NCBI RefSeq assembly: GCF_001439605.1
Contig: NZ_LMBX01000004.1
Coordinates: forward strand, 26,143 to 90,142
Reading direction: 5' to 3'
Length of the DNA stretch: 64,000 nucleotides
From: Cytobacillus praedii
GTDB lineage: Bacteria > Bacillota > Bacilli > Bacillales > Cytobacillaceae
Shown: positions 24,139-32,853 of the stretch, piece after piece
How the letters are laid out: the number at the start of each line of letters is the position of its first letter
Numbering within the stretch: the stretch's first letter is position 1
Position numbers and translations under genes: made by a program
Notes under the pieces: generated by a model
Told to the model about the DNA's origin: nothing
The model's input: the letters and a program-made list of their open reading frames with translations, nothing else
The model's database searches: none

Positions 24139-25005
24139 ATGGAAAATGTAGTTGATTTAAAAGATGTAACGAAAAACCTCAAAGGTTTCTCTGTTAATAA
24201 TATGAATTTACAAGTGAAACAAGGCTTTATTACGGGCTTCATTGGAGAAAATGGTGCTGGTAAATCGACAACGATAAAAATGATCATGAATTTATTAAAA
24301 CCTGATGCTGGAGAGGTTAAGCTTTTTGGGTTGGACTACACGACACATGAGAAAGAGATCAAGGAGCGCATTGGGTTTGTATACGATGACAATGTGTTTT
24401 TTGAAGGATTGAACTTAAAAGATATAAAGCGCATCGTTGGACCAGCTTACAAACAATGGGATGATACCTTGTTTTATCAATATGTGGAAAAATTCGAATT
24501 GCCCCTTAATAAAGCGATAAAAACGTTCTCAAAGGGGATGCAAATGAAGGCATCATTGGCGATCGCCCTGTCCCATCATGCAGAGCTAATCATAATGGAC
24601 GAACCAACAGCAGGCTTAGACCCTATTTTTAAACGGGAGCTGCTGGATCTTTTACAAGAATTAATGATTGATGGGAGTCGTACCATTTTCTTCTCAACGC
24701 ATATTACAACAGATTTAGATCGTATCGCCGATTATATTGCTTTTATACAGAATGGACAATTAGTGTTTAATCAGTCCATTCATGATATAGCTGAAAATTA
24801 TGCGCTCGTGAAAGGAGGAATGGAACTGCTGGATAGAGACACGGAAAAGGCTTTTATCCATATTCATCCTGCGCCAACTGGTTTTGTGGCATTAACGGAA
24901 AATATTAAAGCTGTGAAAAATATCTTCGGGGATGCGGTTGTCATTGAAAGAGCATCTTTGGAAGAAATCATGTTTTATATGAAAGGAAGAAAAAGCTATG
25001 TTTAA
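24139..25005 (+). CDS. ABC transporter ATP-binding protein
   Basis: A 288-residue ATPase with Walker A GENGAGKST (about residues 36-44), the signature variant FSKGMQMKASLAIAL, Walker B LIIMDEPTAGLD and the H-loop FFSTHITTDLDRIADY. It pairs with the permease encoded next, which overlaps it by 8 nt. The set GntR-ATPase-permease resembles the B. subtilis ytr operon and other exporters of cell-envelope antibiotics. Exact cargo unknown. Confidence 0.85.
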   Translation: MENVVDLKDVTKNLKGFSVNNMNLQVKQGFITGFIGENGAGKSTTIKMIMNLLKPDAGEVKLFGLDYTTHEKEIKERIGFVYDDNVFFEGLNLKDIKRIVGPAYKQWDDTLFYQYVEKFELPLNKAIKTFSKGMQMKASLAIALSHHAELIIMDEPTAGLDPIFKRELLDLLQELMIDGSRTIFFSTHITTDLDRIADYIAFIQNGQLVFNQSIHDIAENYALVKGGMELLDRDTEKAFIHIHPAPTGFVALTENIKAVKNIFGDAVVIERASLEEIMFYMKGRKSYV

Positions 25006-25603
25006 TTTAATCAGACGTGATGTCATACTCCAGAAAAGGATGCTATTAACCTATATTCCTTTTATCCTATTCTTTATTTTCATGGATAAACATCCAGCTT
25101 TAATTTTTCTGGTTGTCAGTATTTTTATCCCTTTTAACACATATTTTTACGATGAAAAAGCAGAGACAAATATTTTGTTAAATTCTTTACCTTATACACG
25201 TAAGGAAATTATTGCATCACGCTATCTTGGTGCTATTATTTACATGGGATTATCCGTTGTGATAACAAGCATCGCTTTATTTGTTTTCAATAAACCTTTT
25301 ACGGTTACTGACCTTGCCATTGGCAGTGGCTTATTCCTATTATTTGCTGCTGTAACCTTCCCATTATTTTATATCTTTAAATCACGCCATATTTCATCGG
25401 TTGTTATGATTAGCTTTCTCATTTTAGCAGCTGTAGGACCGCATATTGTGTCATTTTTAGCGAAACATTTGACAACAATTACTGACTTTATTGCTAGATT
25501 ATCCATTCCAGCTTTATATACGGGAGCGGCAGTTATTATCGTGATCCTTTATGCAGCCTCTTGGGGAGTAACCACGGTCATTTACCAGCGAAAAGCGTTC
25601 TAA
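24998..25603 (+). CDS. ABC-2 type permease subunit
   Basis: A 201-residue membrane protein with about six hydrophobic segments and the conserved early stretch NTYFYDEKAETNILLNSLPY, TRKEIIASRYLGAIIYMGLS typical of short ABC-2 permeases in YtrA-regulated operons. The ATG lies inside the end of the ATPase gene behind AAAGGAAG. It ends the operon, and a terminator is found at 25726-25753. Confidence 0.8.
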   Translation: MFNLIRRDVILQKRMLLTYIPFILFFIFMDKHPALIFLVVSIFIPFNTYFYDEKAETNILLNSLPYTRKEIIASRYLGAIIYMGLSVVITSIALFVFNKPFTVTDLAIGSGLFLLFAAVTFPLFYIFKSRHISSVVMISFLILAAVGPHIVSFLAKHLTTITDFIARLSIPALYTGAAVIIVILYAASWGVTTVIYQRKAF

Positions 25604-25725
25604 GTGACCCTTTAAACTAGCTGGAAAATATAGATGTCAATTTCCGGCTCAGATGAATGTGTTTGCATTAAAAAACAAAGCTCGATTATATAAAATAAAG
25701 ATTGATAATTGAAAAAGTTTGAAAG

Positions 25726-25753
25726 AAAATCCTGTTTTATGCAGGATTTTTCT
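25726..25753 (+). terminator. Intrinsic terminator of the GntR-ABC operon
   Basis: AAAATCCTG-TTTTATG-CAGGATTTTT, followed by TCTTATTT. Confidence 0.85.
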
Positions 25754-25834
25754 TATTTAATAATAGGGTGCCATTAAGTAGCAATTTGTATCCAATAGGG
25801 ATAGCAGGTTTTAAAAAATATTTAGAAAATCCAG

Positions 25835-25863
25835 TTGACAGTCAATCTACTGCGTGATACGAT
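25835..25863 (+). promoter_or_regulatory. Sigma-A-type promoter upstream of the PadR gene
   Basis: TTGACA (25835-25840), 17 nt, TACGAT (25858-25863). Downstream, ACTTAATAGC (25982-25991) and GCTATTAAGT (26006-26015) form a 10-bp hairpin within the leader of the PadR gene at 26081. Confidence 0.55.
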
Positions 25864-26028
25864 ATACCTGTAGTCAGTGATACTGGATACCAATGACACT
25901 TAATAGTGAGGTGGAAAAATCTCTAAGAAAAATAATTGGGGCTATACTAAACTGTATGACAATGTACATGAGATAAGTATTACTTAATAGCATGTTTTTC
26001 TAAAAGCTATTAAGTGAAAATTTTCCTT

Positions 26029-26069
26029 AGTAATAAGTAATACTGAATATAAGTCAGACGGAATAGAGG
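26029..26069 (+). promoter_or_regulatory. 41-bp element upstream of PadR, repeated upstream of the ABC genes
   Basis: AGTAATAAGTAATACTGAAT and onward to AATAGAGG matches the element at 26895-26935 in 35 of 41 positions. Each copy lies about 10-50 nt upstream of a ribosome binding site. It is probably a shared promoter or PadR operator. Confidence 0.5.
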
Positions 26070-26080
26070 AGGCTCTGAAC

Positions 26081-26401
26081 ATGGAAAATTTAACTGAAAT
26101 GCTTAAGGGTTCGCTTGAAGGCTGTGTACTGGAAATCATCAGCCGCCATGAAACCTATGGCTACGAGATAACCCGCCGCCTGAACCAGCTTGGGTTTACC
26201 GAAGTCGTGGAAGGGACGGTCTATACTATCCTCGTGCGATTAGAGAGGAAAAAACTGGTGAACGTAGAAAAGAAACCTTCAGATATGGGGCCGCCCCGCA
26301 AGTTTTACTCACTTAATCAGGAAGGCCGTAAAGAACTTGAATTGTTTTGGAAAAAATGGGATTATGTATCATCAAAAATAAACGTTCTGAAGTCTGTCTA
26401 G
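26081..26401 (+). CDS. PadR-family transcriptional regulator
   Basis: A 106-residue PadR regulator: MLKGSLEGCVLEIISRHETY and GYEITRRLNQLGF form the winged helix, then GTVYTILVRLERKKLVN and KPSDMGPPRKFYSLNQEGRK. Together with DUF1048 and an ABC-2 exporter it forms the common PadR-DUF1048-ABC drug-export module, in which PadR represses the module and is released by the exported compound. The ATG follows GAGGAGG. Base composition is richer in G and C than in surrounding genes, suggesting transfer. Confidence 0.85.
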   Translation: MENLTEMLKGSLEGCVLEIISRHETYGYEITRRLNQLGFTEVVEGTVYTILVRLERKKLVNVEKKPSDMGPPRKFYSLNQEGRKELELFWKKWDYVSSKINVLKSV

Positions 26402-26474
26402 CTGCATAAGATACTCCATCCGATAGTTTGAGAGTATCTAGTTCAGCTTTATAAAAAAAAGGAGGAAAAATAAC

Positions 26475-26816
26475 ATGATGGAAATGTTCAAAAAAATGAT
26501 TGGTGATAAAAAAGAGTATAAAATGATGATGGCTCGGGTTGAAGCCCTGCCAAAGGATTACCAGTTTGTATTTAAGAAAATTCAAAACTATATGTGGAAT
26601 TTCGCATCAGGCAACGGGATGGATATGCTGCACATCCAGTATGAATTAATCGAGTTGTTCGAAGCCGGTGCGGCGGATGGCAGACAGGTACTGGATATCA
26701 CTGGGGATGATGTGGCGTCCTTTGCTGACGAATTAGTAGCAAATGCTAAAACCTATGTCGCCAAGTATCGTGAAGACTTGAATCAAAGTATTATGAAGCA
26801 ATTAGGAAAAAAGTAA
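26475..26816 (+). CDS. DUF1048 family protein
   Basis: A 113-residue helical cytoplasmic protein: MFKKMIGDKKEYKMMMARVE, ALPKDYQFVFKKIQNYMWNF and ELIELFEAGAADGRQVLDIT. DUF1048 proteins are almost always encoded between a PadR regulator and ABC exporter genes, as here; their function is unknown. Two adjacent ATG codons (26475, 26478) follow AAAGGAGGA; the first was used. Confidence 0.8.
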   Translation: MMEMFKKMIGDKKEYKMMMARVEALPKDYQFVFKKIQNYMWNFASGNGMDMLHIQYELIELFEAGAADGRQVLDITGDDVASFADELVANAKTYVAKYREDLNQSIMKQLGKK

Positions 26817-26894
26817 ATTCAATAGATTATGCCGACTGAATAGATGGTTACAAATGTGAATTGCTCCCTTCGCTATTCAGTTATATTTTTGATA

Positions 26895-26935
26895 AGTAGT
26901 AAGTAATACAGAATATCAGTGAGACTAAATAGAGG
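26895..26935 (+). promoter_or_regulatory. Second copy of the 41-bp PadR-module element
   Basis: AGTAGTAAGTAATACAGAAT through AATAGAGG, 35 of 41 positions identical with 26029-26069, located about 50 nt upstream of the ABC ATPase ATG. Suggests separate but co-regulated transcription of the exporter genes. Confidence 0.5.
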
Positions 26936-26985
26936 GGTATAACAAACTAACTCTGCAAGGAGCATCTTATAAGGAGGAAAAAAGT

Positions 26986-27744
26986 ATGACTATAGCGATT
27001 TCTGTAAAAGGGCTAAAAAAATCCTTTAAAGACAAGGACGTCTTAAAGGGAGTGAATTTAGAGGTACGGCGTGGTGAAATTTTCGCCTTGCTGGGCTCAA
27101 ATGGAGCGGGGAAGACGACGACGGTTAACATTCTCTCGACGCTGATGAAACCTGATGACGGCAAAGCAGATATTTGCGGATTTGACGTTCAGCGTCAACC
27201 GGATCATGTTCGCCAGTGTATCAGCCTAACAGGGCAGTTCGCAGCTTTAGACGGCATGCTCACTGGGCGAGAAAACCTGATAATGATCGCCAAGTTGAGA
27301 GGCGTATCCAATCCCGCCGGGGTCGCTGATGATTTGCTTGCAAGATTCAGCCTGCATGACGCAGCAAACCGCCGGGCGGACCAGTATTCCGGCGGGATGA
27401 AACGCCGGCTTGACATAGCCATGAGCCTGATCGGGAAGCCTTCAGTCATTTTTCTCGACGAACCGACGACAGGGCTTGATCCCGAAGCGCGGATTGAAGT
27501 CTGGGATACCGTTAAGCAGCTCGCCGGAGCCGGTACGACTATATTGCTGACCACGCAGTACCTGGAGGAAGCAGAACAACTGGCGGACCGTATTGCTATC
27601 CTGCATGGAGGAGAAATCATCACGACCGGTACCCTTACTGAACTTAAAGAGATGTTCCCGCCAGCAAAAGTAGAGTACATCGAGAAGCAGCCGACATTGG
27701 AGGAAATTTTCCTCGCGATTATCGGCAAAAAGGAGGTAATGTAA
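26986..27744 (+). CDS. DrrA-like ABC exporter ATP-binding protein
   Basis: A 252-residue ATPase of the DrrA/daunorubicin-resistance type: Walker A GSNGAGKTT, signature YSGGMKRRLDIAMSL, Walker B VIFLDEPTTGLD, and the DrrA-like TTQYLEEAEQLADRIAILHG. The C-terminus (KVEYIEKQPTLEEIFLAIIG) also fits. The ATG follows AAGGAGGA. It stops directly before the permease ATG. It is GC-rich compared with neighbours. Likely exports a hydrophobic drug or lipid; the cargo is unknown. Confidence 0.85.
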   Translation: MTIAISVKGLKKSFKDKDVLKGVNLEVRRGEIFALLGSNGAGKTTTVNILSTLMKPDDGKADICGFDVQRQPDHVRQCISLTGQFAALDGMLTGRENLIMIAKLRGVSNPAGVADDLLARFSLHDAANRRADQYSGGMKRRLDIAMSLIGKPSVIFLDEPTTGLDPEARIEVWDTVKQLAGAGTTILLTTQYLEEAEQLADRIAILHGGEIITTGTLTELKEMFPPAKVEYIEKQPTLEEIFLAIIGKKEVM

Positions 27745-28494
27745 ATGAAAAGCAAAACTGGTGTATTATTAGGGCGTTTAATGCGTAATATCATGCGCAG
27801 CCCAGACACGATTATCACAGTTGCGATTACGCCGATTATGATGATGCTGCTGTTTGTCTACGTATTTGGCGGTGCCATTGAGACCGGCACTGATAACTAC
27901 GTCAATTATTTATTGCCGGGAATATTGCTGATGGCCATCGCATCTGGCGTTGCCTACACCTCTTTGCGGCTGTTTACGGATATAAAGAGTGGGCTGATGG
28001 CCCGTTTCATTACCATGCCCATCAAGCGCTCGTCGGTCATGTGGGCTCACGTGTTGACCTCCCTTGTTTCCAATTCGCTAACTGTCGTGGTGGTTTTCCT
28101 TGTCGCGCTATTAATGGGCTTCCGTTCTAGCGCTAATATCCTAGAGTGGCTTGCTGTAGCTGGAATAATCGGTTTGTTTACGCTTGCGCTGACCTGGCTG
28201 GCGATCATTCCTGGATTAACAGCGAAGTCTATGGAAGGGTCGTATGCCTACTCGTACCCATTGATTTTCCTGCCGTTTATCAGTTCAGCTTTTGTTCCTA
28301 CTGAAACGATGCCTAAAGTTGTCCGTGCGTTCGCTGAGAACCAGCCTGTGACTTCAATTGTTAATTCGATTCGTGCCCTCTTGTATGATGGGGCTGTTGG
28401 CAACGATATCTGGATCGCGCTTGCCTGGTGCGTCGGCATCATGGTCATTGCTTATTTCCTTGCCAGTAAAGTATTTAAACGCCAATTAGGTTAA
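27745..28494 (+). CDS. DrrB-like ABC-2 exporter permease
   Basis: A 249-residue membrane protein with six hydrophobic segments and typical ABC-2 stretches: VFGGAIETGTDNYVNYLLPG near residues 38-58, FTDIKSGLMARFITMPIKRS in the cytoplasmic loop, and YAYSYPLIFLPFISSAFVPT, then FAENQPVTSIVNSIRALLY. It starts at the base after the ATPase stop, behind AAAGGAGG. It is followed by a terminator (28557-28583). GC-rich like the rest of the module. Confidence 0.85.
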   Translation: MKSKTGVLLGRLMRNIMRSPDTIITVAITPIMMMLLFVYVFGGAIETGTDNYVNYLLPGILLMAIASGVAYTSLRLFTDIKSGLMARFITMPIKRSSVMWAHVLTSLVSNSLTVVVVFLVALLMGFRSSANILEWLAVAGIIGLFTLALTWLAIIPGLTAKSMEGSYAYSYPLIFLPFISSAFVPTETMPKVVRAFAENQPVTSIVNSIRALLYDGAVGNDIWIALAWCVGIMVIAYFLASKVFKRQLG

Positions 28495-28556
28495 GTACAT
28501 CATCAGTTCGGTGTTTCGTGACAACTAAATCTTCCAAATTAAAATATATGTTTGAG

Positions 28557-28583
28557 AAAGCACGGAAAAACTTTCCGTGCTTT
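28557..28583 (+). terminator. Terminator of the PadR-ABC module
   Basis: AAAGCACGGAAA-AAC-TTTCCGTGCTTT, followed by AATTATTTTT. Confidence 0.85.
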
Positions 28584-28629
28584 AATTATTTTTATAATGA
28601 TTGTCGAAATAACACTTTCATGTTATTTA

Positions 28630-28685
28630 ACAATCGTGCACTTTTCAGTAGTAATCATAGCGCTCATTCTTTATGTATAAATGGG
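28630..28685 (+). repeat. Dispersed stem-loop repeat copy, worn
   Basis: CAATCGTGCACTTTTCAGTA-GTAATCATAGCGCTCATTCTTTATGTATAA follows the consensus layout but the stem no longer pairs well. The rest of 28686-28980 shows nothing recognisable. Confidence 0.5.
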
Positions 28686-28983
28686 TGCAATATTTCAATT
28701 ATGATAATCGCTTTTTTCTTGTTCTAAAGTTCCGTTCAGTTGGGGAGAATCTGTACATGAAGTCACAGGCAGTTAAACAGGATTCGTACTCTGCTGCTGG
28801 AAATACCAGCACTTGTTCGTTTAATGTAAGGGTAATTACAGATCTATGCCTATTTTTAAGTAACAGGTGTCGTAAGTGCGGGAAATAATTCCAACCTTTT
28901 CGGTATGAAGATTATAGGGCATTTCTAGTGTAGGAAATGATAAGAGTTGCATCCCTATTTCTGTTTAATAACGTAGAAAAAAC

Positions 28984-29013
28984 AGAGTGCGATGATTAAA
29001 AATTTCGCACTCT
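28984..29013 (-). terminator. Terminator downstream of the Bce-type permease
   Basis: AGAGTGCGA and TTCGCACTCT form a stem around TGATTAAAAA. It lies about 135 nt beyond the permease stop on the minus strand and can work on both strands. Confidence 0.55.
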
Positions 29014-29147
29014 TAAATTACTGTATTAAATTTAATTAGGGATGAACAATTTACGGTTAACACAATATCATTCTATTTAAAATAAATCCTGTCAGACAAT
29101 CAACCACACCTGTTTTATACTTACTTGCTGGTTAAATTCAGACATCG

Positions 29148-30992
29148 TTAATTCACAAGTTTATTTAAATAACCCTTCCGAATAAAGAAAAAGCTAATTA
29201 TAAACAGCAATAAAAATATACCTAAGCCAATGGCTGTTAGTTGATAAAATGCCAGTGAGATATGGTTATGCATACCGAACAGAGTTGCAAATAAAATAAA
29301 GGCCGCAAATGTAAAAGGGATAAAAATTAAGGCTGCCAGCTCTTTTGTCACAACAGATGCTAATTCTTTAATGGAGAAACCAATTTTTCTAATGCCTGAA
29401 AATTTTTCTCTTTCTCGTTCAAGTGATGTTTGGAGGTAAAAATAAAGAATACTCATTGCTGCGCTCATAAAAATCAGACTTAGCATAAAACCAATGAAGA
29501 ACATTATGCTTTTTACAAACTTTTCCACATCATATAATTCAATTTTAGAAGCCATTAAGCGTACATCAGGTTCTGTATTAATTTTTGATAAAATCGTTTT
29601 AGCTGTATGGACCTTGTTTGTCCAATCATCCAATTCATAAGCAAATATTTTATACTCTGGATACTTAATTGTTTCATATACTTTATCAGGAACGATATAG
29701 TATACATTTTGTAATCCGGTTGATAAAATATTATTGTTTTCTAACCCCGTAAATTCAAGGTTTCCAAATGGGTAATCCTGAATGGAGTCTTTGTTAGGAT
29801 GAACACCTTCATGACCAGCTGCAACAAAATACTCCTTGTCGTCTAACGTTAGAGGCTTATGCTGGCCAAGCTGATTGAAATTCGTAACAGACATAAAAGC
29901 AATCCTGCGCTTTTCATCGGTTTTAAAGGAAGAGTAGTATGCTTCATAATTACCTGCTTCATCTAAGGTCGCTTCAATAAATGTGCTATCTTTCTTAGCT
30001 TCTAATTCGTTACCAGGGAGTGACGTATATTGGAAGCTATAAGGATATAATATTTCTGTTTTTTCCTTTACATTGTAGTAAGAGCTATATAGTACGCTTG
30101 TACAAACAAAGGCACCCAATAGTAAGATTGTTAATAAATAGATGATATGGGCATGTGAACGTCCTTTCGCCTTTAAGTTTGAAACAAATAGCATATTGGT
30201 TTTTCTAAAATATGACGGATGCTTTTGCCATACACGAATGGCTGCTAACATTCCTTGTGTGATTGTAAAGTAGATAGCTAATAATAGACTAATAAACAAC
30301 ACAATGTAAGAGATCATTCCAAAGGATGCCACCCAATTCATTTCCTTTATCATAGAAAAGAGCATAAACACACTCACGATGATGGATCCTATTAGTTTAA
30401 ATGGTGCAGGTTTAATCAGCTTTTCCTGTGTAATATCTGCTTTTAAAAGTTGAACAATTTCTTCCTTTTTAATCATACGTGTCATAAATTTGGTAACAAC
30501 TAAGAAAAGAAGAGAAAATAAAACAACCGTTAATAGGATAGCTTTAATTGGGACATACATGCCAAAGGTTTCCGCTCGTAATATCTTTTTGGCAACCATT
30601 AAAAATAACGGTGCAATAACAAGCCCGGACACAATAGCTGTAATAATGGCTGCACCAGCAATGATCATATTTTCTCTAAAAACCATTTTGCGGATTTGCC
30701 TCATGGAAGCACCCATCATCATAAAGGTACCTAGCGTTTTCGTTTTCTTTTTCAAAAAAGCGAACAACGAATAGATAATAAAGACAATAGAAAAAACATA
30801 AATAAAGAAGCTGGCTAACAGCATTGTTATTCCTAATGTACTAGTCGTATCCAATTTCACCAACATTGGATGAAAAGCTGTAGTTGCGAACAGGAAAAAA
30901 ACTAATATAGAAAATACACTGCTTATAAAGTAAGAAATGTATGTCGACTTATCGCGTAGAATATTTTGAACAACAATATGGTTAAAATTCAT
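29148..30992 (-). CDS. Bce-type ABC transporter permease (FtsX-like)
   Basis: A 614-residue permease with ten expected membrane helices and one large extracellular domain of about 200 residues (between about 300 and 510), the layout of BceB/PsdB/YxdM. The FtsX-like fold is seen at both ends (FLKKKTKTLGTFMMMGASMR; LEREREKFSGIRKIGFSIKE). These permeases bind peptide antibiotics or their lipid II-cycle complexes and signal to the partner kinase. ATG 30992 lies inside the end of the ATPase gene behind AGGTGG, giving 11 nt overlap. Which peptide it recognises cannot be told. Confidence 0.9.
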   Translation of the reverse strand: MNFNHIVVQNILRDKSTYISYFISSVFSILVFFLFATTAFHPMLVKLDTTSTLGITMLLASFFIYVFSIVFIIYSLFAFLKKKTKTLGTFMMMGASMRQIRKMVFRENMIIAGAAIITAIVSGLVIAPLFLMVAKKILRAETFGMYVPIKAILLTVVLFSLLFLVVTKFMTRMIKKEEIVQLLKADITQEKLIKPAPFKLIGSIIVSVFMLFSMIKEMNWVASFGMISYIVLFISLLLAIYFTITQGMLAAIRVWQKHPSYFRKTNMLFVSNLKAKGRSHAHIIYLLTILLLGAFVCTSVLYSSYYNVKEKTEILYPYSFQYTSLPGNELEAKKDSTFIEATLDEAGNYEAYYSSFKTDEKRRIAFMSVTNFNQLGQHKPLTLDDKEYFVAAGHEGVHPNKDSIQDYPFGNLEFTGLENNNILSTGLQNVYYIVPDKVYETIKYPEYKIFAYELDDWTNKVHTAKTILSKINTEPDVRLMASKIELYDVEKFVKSIMFFIGFMLSLIFMSAAMSILYFYLQTSLEREREKFSGIRKIGFSIKELASVVTKELAALIFIPFTFAAFILFATLFGMHNHISLAFYQLTAIGLGIFLLLFIISFFFIRKGYLNKLVN

Positions 30993-31743
30993 GCTGGCCA
31001 CCACCTAAAAATGTGAGTGTGTCCATAATTTCTTGGTAAAATTGCTGTTTGTTTTTGCCGCGATGGATCTCATTATAGAGAATACCGTCTTGTATAAAAA
31101 TGACACGCTCAGCAAAACTAGCAACGTAGGCATCATGTGTCACCATTAAAATGGCTGTATTAAAGGTTTTATTTATCGATTCAAATAACGTCATCACACT
31201 ATTCACAGATTTAGAATCCAAGTTTCCAGTCGGTTCATCTGCTAATAATAATTTTGGATTATGAATAACTGCTCTTGCAATCGCCACACGCTGCTTCTGT
31301 CCACCAGAAATTTCAAACGTTCGCTTTTTTAATATTTCCTCAATCCCTAAAAAGGCAACGACTTTCGCTAAACTCTGTTTCATATCTTTCTCTGTTACAG
31401 AATCAAGTGTTAAAGGAAGCAATATATTCTCCTCGACTGTTAATGTGTGGACAAGATTAAAATCCTGAAAGACAAAGCCTAATTCTGTACGTCGAAACCT
31501 TGCTAGTTCATCATCATTTAATTTATAGGGATCTTTTGAATTGATTATGATTGAACCATTAGAAGGGCGATCGATGGTGGAAATGCAATTAAGGAAGGTC
31601 GTTTTTCCACTGCCAGATGGGCCCATCACCGCAACAAATTCTTTCTCCCCTAAATGAAAATCGATGCCTTTTAAAGCTTTATATGTGATTTCACCCGTAT
31701 ATTCTTTTTGCAGTTGCTTTACATTTAAAATGGTATTTGTCAT
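30982..31743 (-). CDS. Bce-type ABC transporter ATP-binding protein
   Basis: A 253-residue ATPase of the BceA/YxdL type: Walker A GPSGSGKTTFL (about residues 39-49), Q-loop FVFQDFNLVHTLTVEENILL, signature SGGQKQRVAIARAV, Walker B LLLADEPTGNLD. The ATG follows AAGGAGTG. An operator-like inverted repeat and its own promoter region lie between it and the kinase gene, so the AB genes are probably induced separately from RS, as in bceRS-bceAB. Confidence 0.9.
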   Translation of the reverse strand: MTNTILNVKQLQKEYTGEITYKALKGIDFHLGEKEFVAVMGPSGSGKTTFLNCISTIDRPSNGSIIINSKDPYKLNDDELARFRRTELGFVFQDFNLVHTLTVEENILLPLTLDSVTEKDMKQSLAKVVAFLGIEEILKKRTFEISGGQKQRVAIARAVIHNPKLLLADEPTGNLDSKSVNSVMTLFESINKTFNTAILMVTHDAYVASFAERVIFIQDGILYNEIHRGKNKQQFYQEIMDTLTFLGGGQHEF

Positions 31744-31825
31744 TACGGTTTCACTCCTTGGTGCTCTTTGATACGTTTAGTATAAACAAACCGTTCTCCC
31801 CATAAAATCTTTCAACATGACAGCA

Positions 31826-31845
31826 ATATGACAGAATTGTCATAT
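31826..31845 (-). promoter_or_regulatory. Inverted repeat, probable BceR-type response-regulator site
   Basis: ATATGACA-GAAT-TGTCATAT is a perfect 8-bp inverted repeat with a 4-nt spacer, 80 nt upstream of the ATPase start. BceR-like regulators bind TnACA-N4-TGTnA sites upstream of their transporter genes, which fits in spacing and core. Confidence 0.7.
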
Positions 31846-31875
31846 TCAAAAACGGCTGCCTTATTTGGCAGCCGT
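31846..31875 (-). terminator. Terminator of the RS operon overlapping the kinase stop codon
   Basis: On the minus strand ACGGCTGCC-AAATAA-GGCAGCCGT is followed by TTTTGA. The kinase stop codon is in the loop. It separates the regulator operon from the transporter operon. Confidence 0.8.
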
Positions 31876-32853
31876 CAACCTTCCGGTAAAATCAATCATA
31901 AAGATTGTTTCATTATGAGCAGAGGATAACTTATATGGATGATGCAGTGTAGAGAGTATTTTCTTGACTAAATATAGTCCGATACCAGTTGCTTCACCTT
32001 GAATGCGTCCCTTTGTTCCAGTGTAAAACAATTCAAATACACGGTTAATTTCACTTTCTGGTATCGTTTCGCCTTTATTCTTGATCCATAACTGACCATT
32101 TTCATAATGAATGAGAACGAAGGATTTCTTTTCACCATATTTCACAGCATTGCTTACGAGCTGGTAGAGAACAACTCTAAGCCATTTACGATCAGAATAA
32201 ATGAAGATCTTTTCATCGATTGTACTTTTAGGGTATACTTCCATCTCAATAAAGTAATCTTTTAAATCGTTAGCCACTTCTTGGACTAGACTCTTTAAGG
32301 ATATCGATTCAATCTTTAGATCAGCTAATAATTGGGATGAACGGCTATAAGTTAATAGCTGATTTAAAGAGAAATTCACTTTATCGCATTCTTTTTTTAC
32401 TTTTTGCCATTCTAGGAGTAAACTTGGTTCTTTCATTTGATTCGTTTGTATAAGTAATTGAATGACAGAAAGCGGTGTTTTCATTTGGTGAACAGTTTGG
32501 GAAACCATTAGCTGCTGTTCATGTAAGAAATCTTTGTGCTCATCCTCTTTTGAAAGAAAAAGGGACTGAATAAATTGCATTTGATTTGCATATGCCTTTT
32601 CAACCGGAGCCTGAGGATGATGAATCAATAACTCATCTGCCCCCAATCCCTTTTCATTCAAATGTGCATACATTTTTTTGCGTCGAAGATATCGAAATAA
32701 AAGAAGAATGGCTAATAAAAGGATAGCTAAAAAGATAAAGTAGACATAATGATTGCTCATGTCATCAAGTCGATGAATGACAATTGGCAAGCAAATCATC
32801 GAGATAATATAAAGAATGATAAAGCTTAAATGATCTTGAAAAAAAAGCTTCAT
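31861..32853 (-). CDS. Bce-type intramembrane-sensing histidine kinase
   Basis: A 330-residue kinase with two closely spaced membrane helices (about 12-28 and 36-54) and almost no extracellular loop, as in BceS/YxdK, so it senses through the transporter. The phosphorylated His is in the H-box VHQMKTPLSVIQLL (near residue 122). ATP-binding boxes are LVSNAVKYG (N), then IKNKGETIPE and GIGLYLVKKIL (G). It starts at ATG 32853, overlapping the regulator stop (ATGA). Confidence 0.9.
   Translation of the reverse strand: MKLFFQDHLSFIILYIISMICLPIVIHRLDDMSNHYVYFIFLAILLLAILLLFRYLRRKKMYAHLNEKGLGADELLIHHPQAPVEKAYANQMQFIQSLFLSKEDEHKDFLHEQQLMVSQTVHQMKTPLSVIQLLIQTNQMKEPSLLLEWQKVKKECDKVNFSLNQLLTYSRSSQLLADLKIESISLKSLVQEVANDLKDYFIEMEVYPKSTIDEKIFIYSDRKWLRVVLYQLVSNAVKYGEKKSFVLIHYENGQLWIKNKGETIPESEINRVFELFYTGTKGRIQGEATGIGLYLVKKILSTLHHPYKLSSAHNETIFMIDFTGRLTAAK

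Noticed and set aside
27204..27818. 204-codon minus-strand ORF
   Set aside because: It lies antisense to the DrrA-like ATPase gene, a common shadow in GC-rich reading frames.
28600..28630. TGTCGA-like word as a further ECF42 promoter
   Set aside because: TGTCGA near 28602 is not followed by CGTCGT or CGTTGT at 17 nt.
28518..28888. Two overlapping ORFs of about 70 codons
   Set aside because: They read through a terminator and a worn repeat copy and show no ribosome binding sites or protein-like pattern.
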